A DNA stretch of 56,227 nt from a gamma proteobacterium HTCC5015 (GTDB lineage: Bacteria; Pseudomonadota; Gammaproteobacteria; HTCC5015): NCBI GenBank assembly GCA_000155715.1, contig DS990607.1:38516-94742 (forward strand), in the 5' to 3' direction. A model generated the notes under the pieces. The model made no database searches. It was given only the letters and a program-made list of their open reading frames with translations, and was not told where the DNA came from. Every line of letters starts with the position of its first letter. Within the stretch, counting starts at the first letter, position 1. The translations under genes and the position numbers were made by a program. Positions 45,785 through 53,433 of this stretch are shown here, in pieces.

Positions 45785-46053
45785 TAGGGCCAGTTAACAC
45801 AAATTTGATGGTCACTGTTGTGACTAAAAAAGCGCCAATCAAGGCGCAAGGAGCGTGGTTTGGTGAATCCAAATGAGCGACGAGCAACGATGAGTGGCGC
45901 TTTTTTAGCCACAACCCGAAGGGCTGGAGCTATTTTCCGCCCAGCTCCGTTATCCGTTGTTTGTGTAGATATACTACACGGCACTCCTTCTGCCTTGCTG
46001 GGCAGGAAAATGGCTTCCAGCAGAGATCATAAAATTTGTGTTAACAGACCCTA
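45785..46053. mobile_element. MITE copy 2 (269 bp, TA-flanked)
   Basis: Same 269-bp element and orientation as 19198-19466, with 9 differences by eye (about 97% identity). Ends: TAGGGCCAGTTAACACAAAT and, at the right, TTTGTGTTAACAGACCCTA. The two ends now mismatch at two places, so this copy is slightly older or decayed. It lies 11 bases after the second Cfa gene and 8 bases before the histidine kinase start. Confidence 0.85.
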
Positions 46054-46061
46054 GGTAGAAC

Positions 46062-47354
46062 ATGTTCCCCAATCCGCCCAAGCGCAGTAATTTACGCAGC
46101 AAGCTAACACGAGTTTTCGTGCTGCAGATCATACTCATTAGTGCGCTGACGGCGGCCGGTGTTTACGTGGCCAAGTTACTTGTTGAGGATGTGTTAGTGC
46201 GCGAAGCCTTGGTGGGAGAGGCTGAGTATTTCTGGTCGAAATATGAAGAGAACCCCAATCAAGCGATGCCCGATACGCTCAACCTGATGAGTTATATGGC
46301 CGCTGTGGATGATTTAGACGCCAACATCCCGAGTGGCTTGCGCGAGCTCAATCCAGGACTTCATCGCGTTCAACACGCAGGCCAACAGCCAATTATTTAC
46401 GTTGAAGACAAGCACGGCATGCGCTTGTATCTGATTTTTGATGAAGACAGCGTATCAAAATTGGCGTTGTTATTTGGCATTTTGCCGTTGGCTATGGTGT
46501 TAGTGGTGTTGTATCTATTGGCGTGGCTGGCTTACCGACAGGCCAATCGAGCGGTCTCGCCCATCGTTCACTTGGCAAATCATGTTGAGTCGATGGATTT
46601 TCGCGAGGGGCATTGGCAGCTGCTCGATGTGGACAGCTTTGATGTGACGCGCAATACCGAAGTGTATTCGATGGTGACCGCGATCAATCACTTTATTGAG
46701 CGTCTTCACCAGTTTGTAGAGCGCGAGCGTCTCTTTACCCGCGATGCCAGCCACGAGTTACGTACTCCCATTGCCGTCTTAAAGGGTGCCTTGGAGGTGC
46801 TGGATAGGAAGTACGAGGGTGTTGCTGAGCCGATCATCGATCGAATGCATCGCACGCTAAAGGATATGGAAGGGCTCACTGAAACATTACTTTTATTGGC
46901 GCGTGACGAGAGCGACAGCTTAGATAAAGACAATGTCAATATTGCAGAAATTGTTCGACATGAATTGAAATCATTAGAACTCATTCATAAAGGGAAGCGC
47001 ATCGATACCGAAGTGCTAAAAGAATCGGAATTAACCGTTTGGGCACCAGAAAAGGTTGTGGTTATTTTGGTCGGGAATTTATTGCGCAACGCCTTTAACT
47101 ACACACCAGAGGGACGCATTAGTGTGACCTTGCACGATCGTTGTCTGGTTGTGAGCGATAGCGGTATCGGCATGAAAAAAGAACAGCTGAAAGCGGTGAC
47201 AAAACCCTTTTACCGAGCTGGATCGAGTCAAGAATCTCCGGGACACGGCTTGGGTATGGCTATTGTTCAGCGACTGTGCAGCCGCTATCAATGGGAGCTT
47301 TCGATCACTAGCTCTTACGGTGAAGGCACCAAAGTTCGTGTCGATTTTGGTTGA
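46062..47354 (+). CDS. Membrane sensor histidine kinase
   Basis: A 430-residue two-component kinase. Two membrane helices (about 16-40 and 134-158) enclose a periplasmic sensor region of about 90 residues. The H-box is FTRDASHELRTPIAVLKGAL with His231; N-box LVGNLLRNAFNYTPEG, G1 VSDSGIGM and G2 GHGLGMAIVQRLC follow. The ligand is unknown. Its ribosome site (AGG at 46053-46055) lies at the right end of the MITE. The likely partner is the response regulator at 47840-48535, transcribed toward it. Confidence 0.93.
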   Translation: MFPNPPKRSNLRSKLTRVFVLQIILISALTAAGVYVAKLLVEDVLVREALVGEAEYFWSKYEENPNQAMPDTLNLMSYMAAVDDLDANIPSGLRELNPGLHRVQHAGQQPIIYVEDKHGMRLYLIFDEDSVSKLALLFGILPLAMVLVVLYLLAWLAYRQANRAVSPIVHLANHVESMDFREGHWQLLDVDSFDVTRNTEVYSMVTAINHFIERLHQFVERERLFTRDASHELRTPIAVLKGALEVLDRKYEGVAEPIIDRMHRTLKDMEGLTETLLLLARDESDSLDKDNVNIAEIVRHELKSLELIHKGKRIDTEVLKESELTVWAPEKVVVILVGNLLRNAFNYTPEGRISVTLHDRCLVVSDSGIGMKKEQLKAVTKPFYRAGSSQESPGHGLGMAIVQRLCSRYQWELSITSSYGEGTKVRVDFG

Positions 47355-47362
47355 GATGTGAT

Positions 47363-47574
47363 AACACAGTGGCCACTGAGAGCACAGAGTACGCCGAGGG
47401 TGTTGGTGTGGGGCCGCTAAGAGTGATTTGCTGAGTTTTGGGCGGCCAATACGGTGTTTAAGAAAATGTTCGCTTTTTCAGGAATGCCAGTGGAAGTGGA
47501 ATAGGCCGTAGGAGTCTGCTATCCAATCATTTTGAAAACTCTGTGCCCTCTGTGCCCTCTGTGGCCCCTGTGTT
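47363..47574. mobile_element. CTCTGTG inverted-repeat element, copy 2
   Basis: Left end AACACAGTGGCCACTGAG plus CACAGAG; right end CTCTGTGGCCCCTGTGTT, inverted. The 212-bp centre holds the shared GTGTGGGGCCGCTAAGAGTG and GTGGAATAGGCCG words. No coding frame is convincing. Confidence 0.7.
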
Positions 47575-47612
47575 TTCTTACCGAGTCTTGGGCTTTGAAA
47601 GAAGGGTGAAAT

Positions 47613-47810
47613 AACACAGTGTTCACTGAGGGCACAGAGTACACCGAGGGTGTTAGTGTGGGGCCGCTAAGAGTGATTTGCTGAGCTTTAGGGGGCCAGT
47701 ACGGCGCTTAAGACTATGCTCGCTTTCTCTGGAATGACTGTAGAAGTGGAATAGAGTGATAAGGTAAGTTCAAAAATTTAAACCTCTGTGCTCTCCGTGG
47801 CCACTGTGTT
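47613..47810. mobile_element. CTCTGTG inverted-repeat element, copy 3
   Basis: In the same orientation as copy 2 and 38 bases after it, 198 bp. Left end AACACAGTGTTCACTGAG; right end CTCTCCGTGGCCACTGTG, inverted. The centre repeats GTGTGGGGCCGCTAAGAGTG and GTGGAATAG. Tandem placement fills the spacer between the kinase and regulator genes. Confidence 0.7.
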
Positions 47811-47839
47811 TTAAATTCCATCTATCTATCTCGCTTAGG

Positions 47840-48535
47840 CTAAAGCTGTTCTTCGCCACAGAGTTTGTAGCCTAACCCAGAGATGGTGTGGATGAGTTTC
47901 CGTTCATAGGGTTTGTCGATGTTTTTTCGCAAGTTGTAGAGGTGGCTTCTCAAAGCATCGCTGTCGGGTGTGTCTTCGCCCCAAATTTCGTGTTCGATTT
48001 TTTCTCGAGTAACCAGTTTGGGCGACTCGCGCATGAGGATTTTAAGCACATGGATGGCAATCGGGGAGACTTTAATAGAATTGCCCGCTCGGCTGATTCG
48101 CATGGAAGCGGGGTCAAAAATTAAATCTTCAACTTGTAGCGTATTGCCTTCGAGTTCGCCGCGGTTGCGTCGTATGTGTGCCTTTAGGCGGGCTTCGAGC
48201 TCTTTCATTTCAAAGGGTTTTATCAGATAGTCATCTGCCCCTTGCTCAAAGCCTAATATTTTGTCGTCGAGTTGGTCGCGGGCCGTGAGCATAATGATGG
48301 GCACACTAAGGCCCACCTGCTGGCGCAATCGACGGCATACTTCGTAGCCATCGAAGCCGGGCAGCATAATGTCGAGTACGATGGCATCGTAGGGGTTTTC
48401 AGCCGCTAGGTTGACGGCTGAAGGGCCGTCGGCGGCAAAATCGGGGGCAAAGCCACCCGCCTCTAAGTAGTCGCCAATGTTGGCGGCTAAATCTTGGTGG
48501 TCTTCTACAATCAGTATGCTGCCGAATGAACTCAT
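47840..48535 (-). CDS. OmpR/PhoB-family response regulator
   Basis: A 231-residue regulator. The receiver domain has the acidic pair ED (ILIVEDHQDLAANIGDYLEA), phospho-acceptor Asp55 in DAIVLDIMLPGFDGYEVCRR, Thr in MLTARDQ and Lys106 in LIKPFEM. The C-terminal winged helix ends LRSHLYNLRKNIDKPYERKL and IHTISGLGYKL. The start (48535) gives the receiver immediately; an upstream ATG at 48574 is less likely. The adjacent convergent histidine kinase is the probable partner. Confidence 0.93.
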   Translation of the reverse strand: MSSFGSILIVEDHQDLAANIGDYLEAGGFAPDFAADGPSAVNLAAENPYDAIVLDIMLPGFDGYEVCRRLRQQVGLSVPIIMLTARDQLDDKILGFEQGADDYLIKPFEMKELEARLKAHIRRNRGELEGNTLQVEDLIFDPASMRISRAGNSIKVSPIAIHVLKILMRESPKLVTREKIEHEIWGEDTPDSDALRSHLYNLRKNIDKPYERKLIHTISGLGYKLCGEEQL

Positions 48536-48643
48536 GGTGTGATTTATACAGTGAGCGTGTGAAATGGTTGTCAATTCGCCAAAACGCGATCCGTAACTCC
48601 AGATTACACGCTTGGGTTAAAAATGGCGATATGGACTTTTGCG

Positions 48644-48672
48644 TTAGAGCTATAGGCCTCAAAACCGTATAA
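48644..48672 (+). promoter_or_regulatory. Sigma-70-type promoter for rluB
   Basis: A perfect -10 TATAAT (48667-48672) has TTAGAG 17 bases upstream (48644-48649), 28 bases before the rluB ATG. Confidence 0.55.
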
Positions 48673-48699
48673 TAGCCTACCGCGACTGAGGTAGAGAGT

Positions 48700-49596
48700 A
48701 TGGCTGAACGCATCCAGAAACGCTTAGCCCAATTGGGTATGGGCTCCCGCCGACAAATTGAGCATTGGATTCGCGATGGAAAAATCACCGTTAATGGCAA
48801 AGTGGCTCAGCTAGGCGACACCTTAGAGTGGTCTGATCGCGTCACTTTGGATGGCAAGGCCATCGATTTAGAGCAGGTGGATACGATTCCCAAAGAGGTG
48901 CTGCTCTATCACAAGCCCGAGGGCGAAGTCTGCACCCGTAGCGACCCTCAAGGGCGAACGACCGTGTTTGAGCGGTTGCCGAGACTGCGTGCCGGTCGCT
49001 GGATATCCGTGGGGCGTCTCGATGTGAATACGGCTGGTCTACTGTTGTTTACCACGGATGGGGAGCTGGCCAATCGCCTGATGCACCCCAGTCGAGAAAT
49101 TGACCGCGAGTATGCGGTGCGCGTGCTGGGGGATGTCTCTGATGAGATGCTCAATCAGTTGGTTGAGGGGGTGCAGCTTGAAGATGGTGCTGCCAAATTC
49201 AGTGAGATTGTGATTGGCGATCACGAGTACGACAGCGATCGAGCGAACCGCTGGTACTACGTTTGTTTACAGGAGGGGCGCAACCGAGAAGTGCGCCGCC
49301 TGTGGGAGAGTTTTTCCGGTGTGACGGTCAGTCGCTTGAAGCGGGTGCGCTACGCCAATATTTTCTTGCCGAAAACACTAGCTCGCGGCCAGTGGAAGCG
49401 TGCTGAGTACGATGAGTTTCAAGAGCTGTACCGCAGTGTCGAGCTGACCCCGCCAAGCCAGAAGACGTATGCGGAGTCTGGGGGCAAGCGCAAAGAGAAG
49501 CACACGCGTCGCGCTAGGGACATCAATCAAAAACGTCGTCAGCAGCAAAATCGTCGCCGCTCTGCATCGCAGATGCGCAGACGCAATCCGCGATAG
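48700..49596 (+). CDS. rluB: 23S rRNA pseudouridine synthase, RluB type
   Basis: RsuA/RluB-family enzyme making pseudouridine in 23S rRNA helix 80-type sites. The 298 residues have an N-terminal S4 domain (RIQKRLAQLGMGSRRQIEHW), the catalytic segment SVGRLDVNTAGLLLFTTDGE with the active Asp, and YVCLQEGRNREVRRLWES. The C-terminal tail (about 245-298) is basic (KRKEKHTRRA, RRQQQNRRRS). It is at the right edge of the presumed island, downstream of its usual neighbour scpB by about 11 kb. Confidence 0.93.
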   Translation: MAERIQKRLAQLGMGSRRQIEHWIRDGKITVNGKVAQLGDTLEWSDRVTLDGKAIDLEQVDTIPKEVLLYHKPEGEVCTRSDPQGRTTVFERLPRLRAGRWISVGRLDVNTAGLLLFTTDGELANRLMHPSREIDREYAVRVLGDVSDEMLNQLVEGVQLEDGAAKFSEIVIGDHEYDSDRANRWYYVCLQEGRNREVRRLWESFSGVTVSRLKRVRYANIFLPKTLARGQWKRAEYDEFQELYRSVELTPPSQKTYAESGGKRKEKHTRRARDINQKRRQQQNRRRSASQMRRRNPR

Positions 49597-49608
49597 ATTC
49601 TTACGGTA

Positions 49609-50406
49609 TTACTGGGCGTTCAGAGTCGCCAGTTCTTCGGCGATGCGCTCAGCGGTGCGCTCGGGATATTGCATCGGGAAGAGGTGGCTGCCCGATGTTT
49701 CGCCATAGCTAAACCCCTGTTTTCGGGCGAGGGACTGCGCCCAGCTTTTACGGGTGGTATCACTGTTACTGCCCCGCAATAAGGTGCCTGGATGCGGGTT
49801 CTTGGGAAGCCAGCCAATGTTGTGGGGTAGGGTGTTGAAAATGGCGCACTCGACTTCGACGAGGTAACTCAATTGTCGTCCCCCAGTGCCGTCATCGCAG
49901 GTGGCGGATTCAATATAGTCGCGCACGGTTTCTCGGTTCACGCCGTTAAATAGACGCTTGCTGGCCATGGAGTCGATCGCGTCTTCTAAGTTAGGCCAGT
50001 GCTGTCGGCGGTGCTTTGATTTTCCCGCGGGTGAGATACGCTCCACCTGTCCCAGCATCTTTGCCAAACCATAGGTGAGTCCCCCAATGCCCATGGCCAG
50101 TGGTGGGTCGAGCAACACCAGTGAGCGAAAGAGCTCAGGACGTTTGTGGCTGGCCAAAAGTGTTAGGCAAGCACCTAGACTGTGCCCCATGCCGACTACC
50201 GGCTCAGTGCTGTGGGCCTCGATGTAGTCGCACAACTCGTCCACTAATAAAGGCCAGTTGTTGGTTACAGGGTACTGCGGGTTGTGGCCGACTTGTGGTA
50301 TCGCCAAGGGGCGGGCTAGATTTTGAGCTTCAAGCGCGTCAAAAAATCGCCGATAGCTTCCCGCGGGGAAGCCATTGGCGTGTGCAAAGTGAATGGGATG
50401 CGACAT
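49609..50406 (-). CDS. Alpha/beta hydrolase
   Basis: A 265-residue alpha/beta-hydrolase with HFAHANGFPAGSYRRFFDAL at the N-terminus (oxyanion region), nucleophile elbow GMGHSLGACLTLL (Ser in GHSLG) and a catalytic His near GSHLFPMQYPE. No signal peptide. Last gene of the TetR-headed minus-strand operon. Substrate unknown; ester or lactone substrates are family possibilities. An upstream in-frame start at 50526 lies inside the barrel-protein gene and was rejected. Confidence 0.85.
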   Translation of the reverse strand: MSHPIHFAHANGFPAGSYRRFFDALEAQNLARPLAIPQVGHNPQYPVTNNWPLLVDELCDYIEAHSTEPVVGMGHSLGACLTLLASHKRPELFRSLVLLDPPLAMGIGGLTYGLAKMLGQVERISPAGKSKHRRQHWPNLEDAIDSMASKRLFNGVNRETVRDYIESATCDDGTGGRQLSYLVEVECAIFNTLPHNIGWLPKNPHPGTLLRGSNSDTTRKSWAQSLARKQGFSYGETSGSHLFPMQYPERTAERIAEELATLNAQ

Positions 50407-50410
50407 CAAT

Positions 50411-51763
50411 CTAGAAGTGGTACTCGAGGCTGGCTTGGACAAAGCTATCCTTCTCAAAGGCTTTGGCATTGACGTCTCTATCGTCGATTGAGACAAAGCC
50501 GCGGCCTTCCACTTCAATGGTGACATGGGGGCTCAGGCGCGTGTTGGCCTCTAGGCTGAGGGTGGTACTGCCGTAGTCCATGTCTTGAACGATGCCGAAT
50601 AGAATTTCGCTGGAATCGATGTCGTTGAACACCCATCGCGTGCCAAATAGCACGTCGTTCTGGAAGGTTGTGGGGGCGTTTTTGTGCCGATCATCAAAGT
50701 TCCACTCCATGATCAGCCCAAGGTCTTTCGAACTGTCCAGAATGCCGTATAGCGTGTATTCAAAGCCTCCGACAAGCGCCGTGTAGCGCTCATCCAGGTA
50801 TTCGATGTCGCCGTTGGGTAGCGTCTGATACTCGATGGCACCCTCTCGGGAGATGACTTCCATTTTGAGCAGCCACCCTTCCAAGCTGGCCTGAAGATCA
50901 ACCCCTGTCTGGTTGATGATTGGATAGTAAGGGGCCAGTGCCGTGGGCTGGGGGGCGGCTGTCGGGTTGGGCTGCTCAAAGCTGGCTGGAGTCAGCACGG
51001 GATCTCGGCTCGTGCCCCAAAAATGAGAAATGCCAATATCGTACACGTCTATTGTGTGGCTCCAACGCACCGCTAGATCGGTATGCCGATCGCCGTTCGT
51101 GGCTTCGTACTCTGTGAGGCTATCATCTACGACGAGAGGAAAGCGCAAACGGCCTTTTTCACCGGGGAATGTACGCTCGCGAAAACCGGGTAGGGCAAAT
51201 ACATTGACCACGCCATAGTCGGGAAATTGCAGCAGTGTGAGGTGAATCATGGGTTGCCCCAATTTATCTTCACCGTCGATGTTCTCCACTAAATCGGATT
51301 GGTTGACGATGTCGACCAAGTGCTGGCCCTCGGTGACACCCCAGAATGTTTTGCCTAAACCCGCTCGCAACTCCCAATCTGAAGCGACATGAAGGTAGTT
51401 GAGCTCGCGAATATCGATGTGGCTGCGATTGGGATCGGCACTATCTTCACGGCCAAAAATTGAGAAGGTAATACCGTTGTAGCCACCGCCTACGGGCACG
51501 AATAAATTACCTTCGCCACTGACGGAGGCGTTGTGCTCTTTTTGACCCGCATAGGCGGGCTCTTCAAAAAATAGGCGTGTTTCCAAGCCAACTTTACCCC
51601 GTACATCGACGTTTGCATCTTCCTCTTCCATGGAGACGACCGTCCAGCCGAGTAGGGCGCCGGCGGCAACGCCACCGACGGGATCGAGGGCCTGGCTAAT
51701 TGGAGCAGTGCCTAGTAGAGCCACCCCAAGGGTGGCTCTGAGCAGATAATTATTCTTTGGCAT
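50411..51763 (-). CDS. Outer-membrane beta-barrel protein
   Basis: A 450-residue exported protein (signal ATLGVALLGTAPISQA) with many alternating amphipathic strands, NASVSGEGNLFVPVGGG, WELRAGLGKTFWGVTEGQHL, VDLQASLEGWLLKMEVISRE, and a terminal strand ending ASLEYHF (aromatic C-terminus, as in outer-membrane barrels). The organisation resembles porin-like families such as DUF1302, but the subfamily is not certain. It lies between LolA-like and hydrolase genes. Confidence 0.72.
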   Translation of the reverse strand: MPKNNYLLRATLGVALLGTAPISQALDPVGGVAAGALLGWTVVSMEEEDANVDVRGKVGLETRLFFEEPAYAGQKEHNASVSGEGNLFVPVGGGYNGITFSIFGREDSADPNRSHIDIRELNYLHVASDWELRAGLGKTFWGVTEGQHLVDIVNQSDLVENIDGEDKLGQPMIHLTLLQFPDYGVVNVFALPGFRERTFPGEKGRLRFPLVVDDSLTEYEATNGDRHTDLAVRWSHTIDVYDIGISHFWGTSRDPVLTPASFEQPNPTAAPQPTALAPYYPIINQTGVDLQASLEGWLLKMEVISREGAIEYQTLPNGDIEYLDERYTALVGGFEYTLYGILDSSKDLGLIMEWNFDDRHKNAPTTFQNDVLFGTRWVFNDIDSSEILFGIVQDMDYGSTTLSLEANTRLSPHVTIEVEGRGFVSIDDRDVNAKAFEKDSFVQASLEYHF

Positions 51764-51782
51764 GGTGTTTCCTAATGCAGTT

Positions 51783-52610
51783 TTAGCGAATACGTTTCAG
51801 TGCTGTGGAGGTGAAGTCGGCCTCGCGAATGGCGTCGCTATCGAATACAAAGTTGGTGAACTGAAGCTCTGTCGCTTTGCCTGTTTGATGGTTTTCCATA
51901 TACATGGTTTTAGCGCGCCAGAATTGCTCTTTATATTGCTCGTAGTCGCTAAAGACCAAGGTTTTTAGCAGCTCGTCTTTGCGGTCGTAGTAGTCCACTT
52001 TGCGTGTGCGCAACTCCTCTTTATCAATCCAGCTAATCTGTTTCGTATAGCCCGAGTGCTCGTATTCTGGGATACGCTCAACTTTGTAGGTTTCCACACC
52101 TTCTACTGTTTCTTCGCCGAGCAGTTTGTAGCTGTATTTTTCGACTTCCTGTGAGCCCAAGTCTTCATAGGCAAATTCACTGCCCATAAAGGGGCCTGAT
52201 TTGTTGCGAGAAGAAATGCGTTTTACTCGACGCAACGCAGGTAGAAATAGCCACTGGTCGTCTGGCTCAAGTCCGTGGGCGTGAGTCAGCATGGCAGTGC
52301 CTTTAACGTCGGCGGGTTCGTCAAAAATGGTCATGCTCTTATCGCCGTCATCACTCACCTCTAGCGTACGTGAGCGCATGTTGCGCACGTGCTTTTCACC
52401 TTTGCGGTTGATAAGAATCATCTTCATGTCAGAGGTCGTGCTGATGAAGCCCGTCTCTTTTTCATCGGCGGCGTTCACGATGGCAAGGCCGGCTTCTTCG
52501 GGGCTTTTCCCGTCGAGCGCCAATTCCACGGAGTAGCTGGCGGTACTAGAAAAGAGTAGGCCAGCAGCGAGGGCCCATTGGCCCAGTGCGTGAGTGATGG
52601 GGTGTTTCAT
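51783..52610 (-). CDS. LolA-like outer-membrane lipoprotein-sorting family protein
   Basis: A 275-residue periplasmic protein, signal WALAAGLLFSSTASYS. The LolA-like features are MKMILINRKGEKHVRNMR, DDQWLFLPALRRVKRISSRN, MGSEFAYEDLGSQEVEKYSY and KTMYMENHQTGKATELQFTN, matching the family usually found beside MMPL/RND lipid exporters. No such transporter is next to it here; instead a barrel protein follows. It overlaps the TetR gene by 4 bases (ATGA). Confidence 0.82.
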   Translation of the reverse strand: MKHPITHALGQWALAAGLLFSSTASYSVELALDGKSPEEAGLAIVNAADEKETGFISTTSDMKMILINRKGEKHVRNMRSRTLEVSDDGDKSMTIFDEPADVKGTAMLTHAHGLEPDDQWLFLPALRRVKRISSRNKSGPFMGSEFAYEDLGSQEVEKYSYKLLGEETVEGVETYKVERIPEYEHSGYTKQISWIDKEELRTRKVDYYDRKDELLKTLVFSDYEQYKEQFWRAKTMYMENHQTGKATELQFTNFVFDSDAIREADFTSTALKRIR

Positions 52611-53353
52611 GCGGTTTTCTCCTTTGGAAATGAAATGTTGGCCGATTCTTTGGCAAACACCGAGTTTAATATTTGATTGACAGTCTTGTCATAGTTCCAC
52701 GAATCGCTAGTGGGCTGCCAGTTGTAGCCGTCGAGTAGCCGGCGCGCGTGAGCTCGAGCTGTGGCCATAGGGTTGCTAACACCGAGTTCCGCCAGTGGGA
52801 TATCGGAGCTGTGTAGTGAGATGGCACCAAAGGCCATGGCCCACAGACCGAATATTAGCTCTTCGGGAGTAATGTCGGTGAGTGTAATATCGCCTTCGGC
52901 GAGCGCTTCCCGCACGACCGAGGCAATGCAGCCGAGAGTGTGCTGCTCAAGGCTGGATATGGTTTCGAGACTCGCCTCCGATAACTTGCTGCGAATCGCC
53001 TCATTCTTGATGACTTGAAAATCCTGCATGTCGTTGGGATAGAGGCGCCAGTACAGCTCGTAAGCCAACATAACGGCGACGATTCGCTCTCTGGAGCGGC
53101 CTTTAAACTCTAGTGCCCGATCAAACAGGTCAACCATACTGCGCATACTGCGTATACAGAGAGCGGCGACAATTTCCTCTTTGTTGGGATAGTGTTGGTA
53201 AATCGTCGCGCGGGCGTACTCAATAGCTTGGGCGATGCGCTCCATGCTTAGGGCGTTGAATCCCTCTTGGCGCAGGATGTCCGTGGCGGCATCTAAAATG
53301 AGATGGTCGCGCTGCTGTATTTCCCGCTGTTTTCGGCTCAATGCTTGGCTCAT
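52607..53353 (-). CDS. TetR-family transcriptional regulator
   Basis: A 248-residue TetR protein. Helix-turn-helix ALSMERIAQAIEYARATIYQ HYPNKEE-type segment lies at residues about 36-60 (starting ILDAATDILRQEGFNALSME). The C-terminal domain is longer than average, with an acidic helix ETISSLEQHTLGCIASVVRE. It heads a four-gene minus-strand operon and has a strong palindromic site right upstream, indicating autoregulation. Confidence 0.9.
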   Translation of the reverse strand: MSQALSRKQREIQQRDHLILDAATDILRQEGFNALSMERIAQAIEYARATIYQHYPNKEEIVAALCIRSMRSMVDLFDRALEFKGRSRERIVAVMLAYELYWRLYPNDMQDFQVIKNEAIRSKLSEASLETISSLEQHTLGCIASVVREALAEGDITLTDITPEELIFGLWAMAFGAISLHSSDIPLAELGVSNPMATARAHARRLLDGYNWQPTSDSWNYDKTVNQILNSVFAKESANISFPKEKTA

Positions 53354-53365
53354 GTCGACAATATA

Positions 53366-53394
53366 GACACATTGTTATTTTTTAACAACATGTC
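53366..53394. promoter_or_regulatory. TetR operator palindrome
   Basis: GACACATTGTTA (53366-53377) and TAACAACATGTC (53383-53394) are 12-base inverted arms with 2 mismatches around a 5-T spacer, immediately upstream of the TetR gene and 40 bases before truD. This is the strongest operator-like site in the window. Confidence 0.7.
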
Positions 53395-53433
53395 AAAAAA
53401 TGGCTTCGGGCGACAATCGCGTACAATTGGCGT

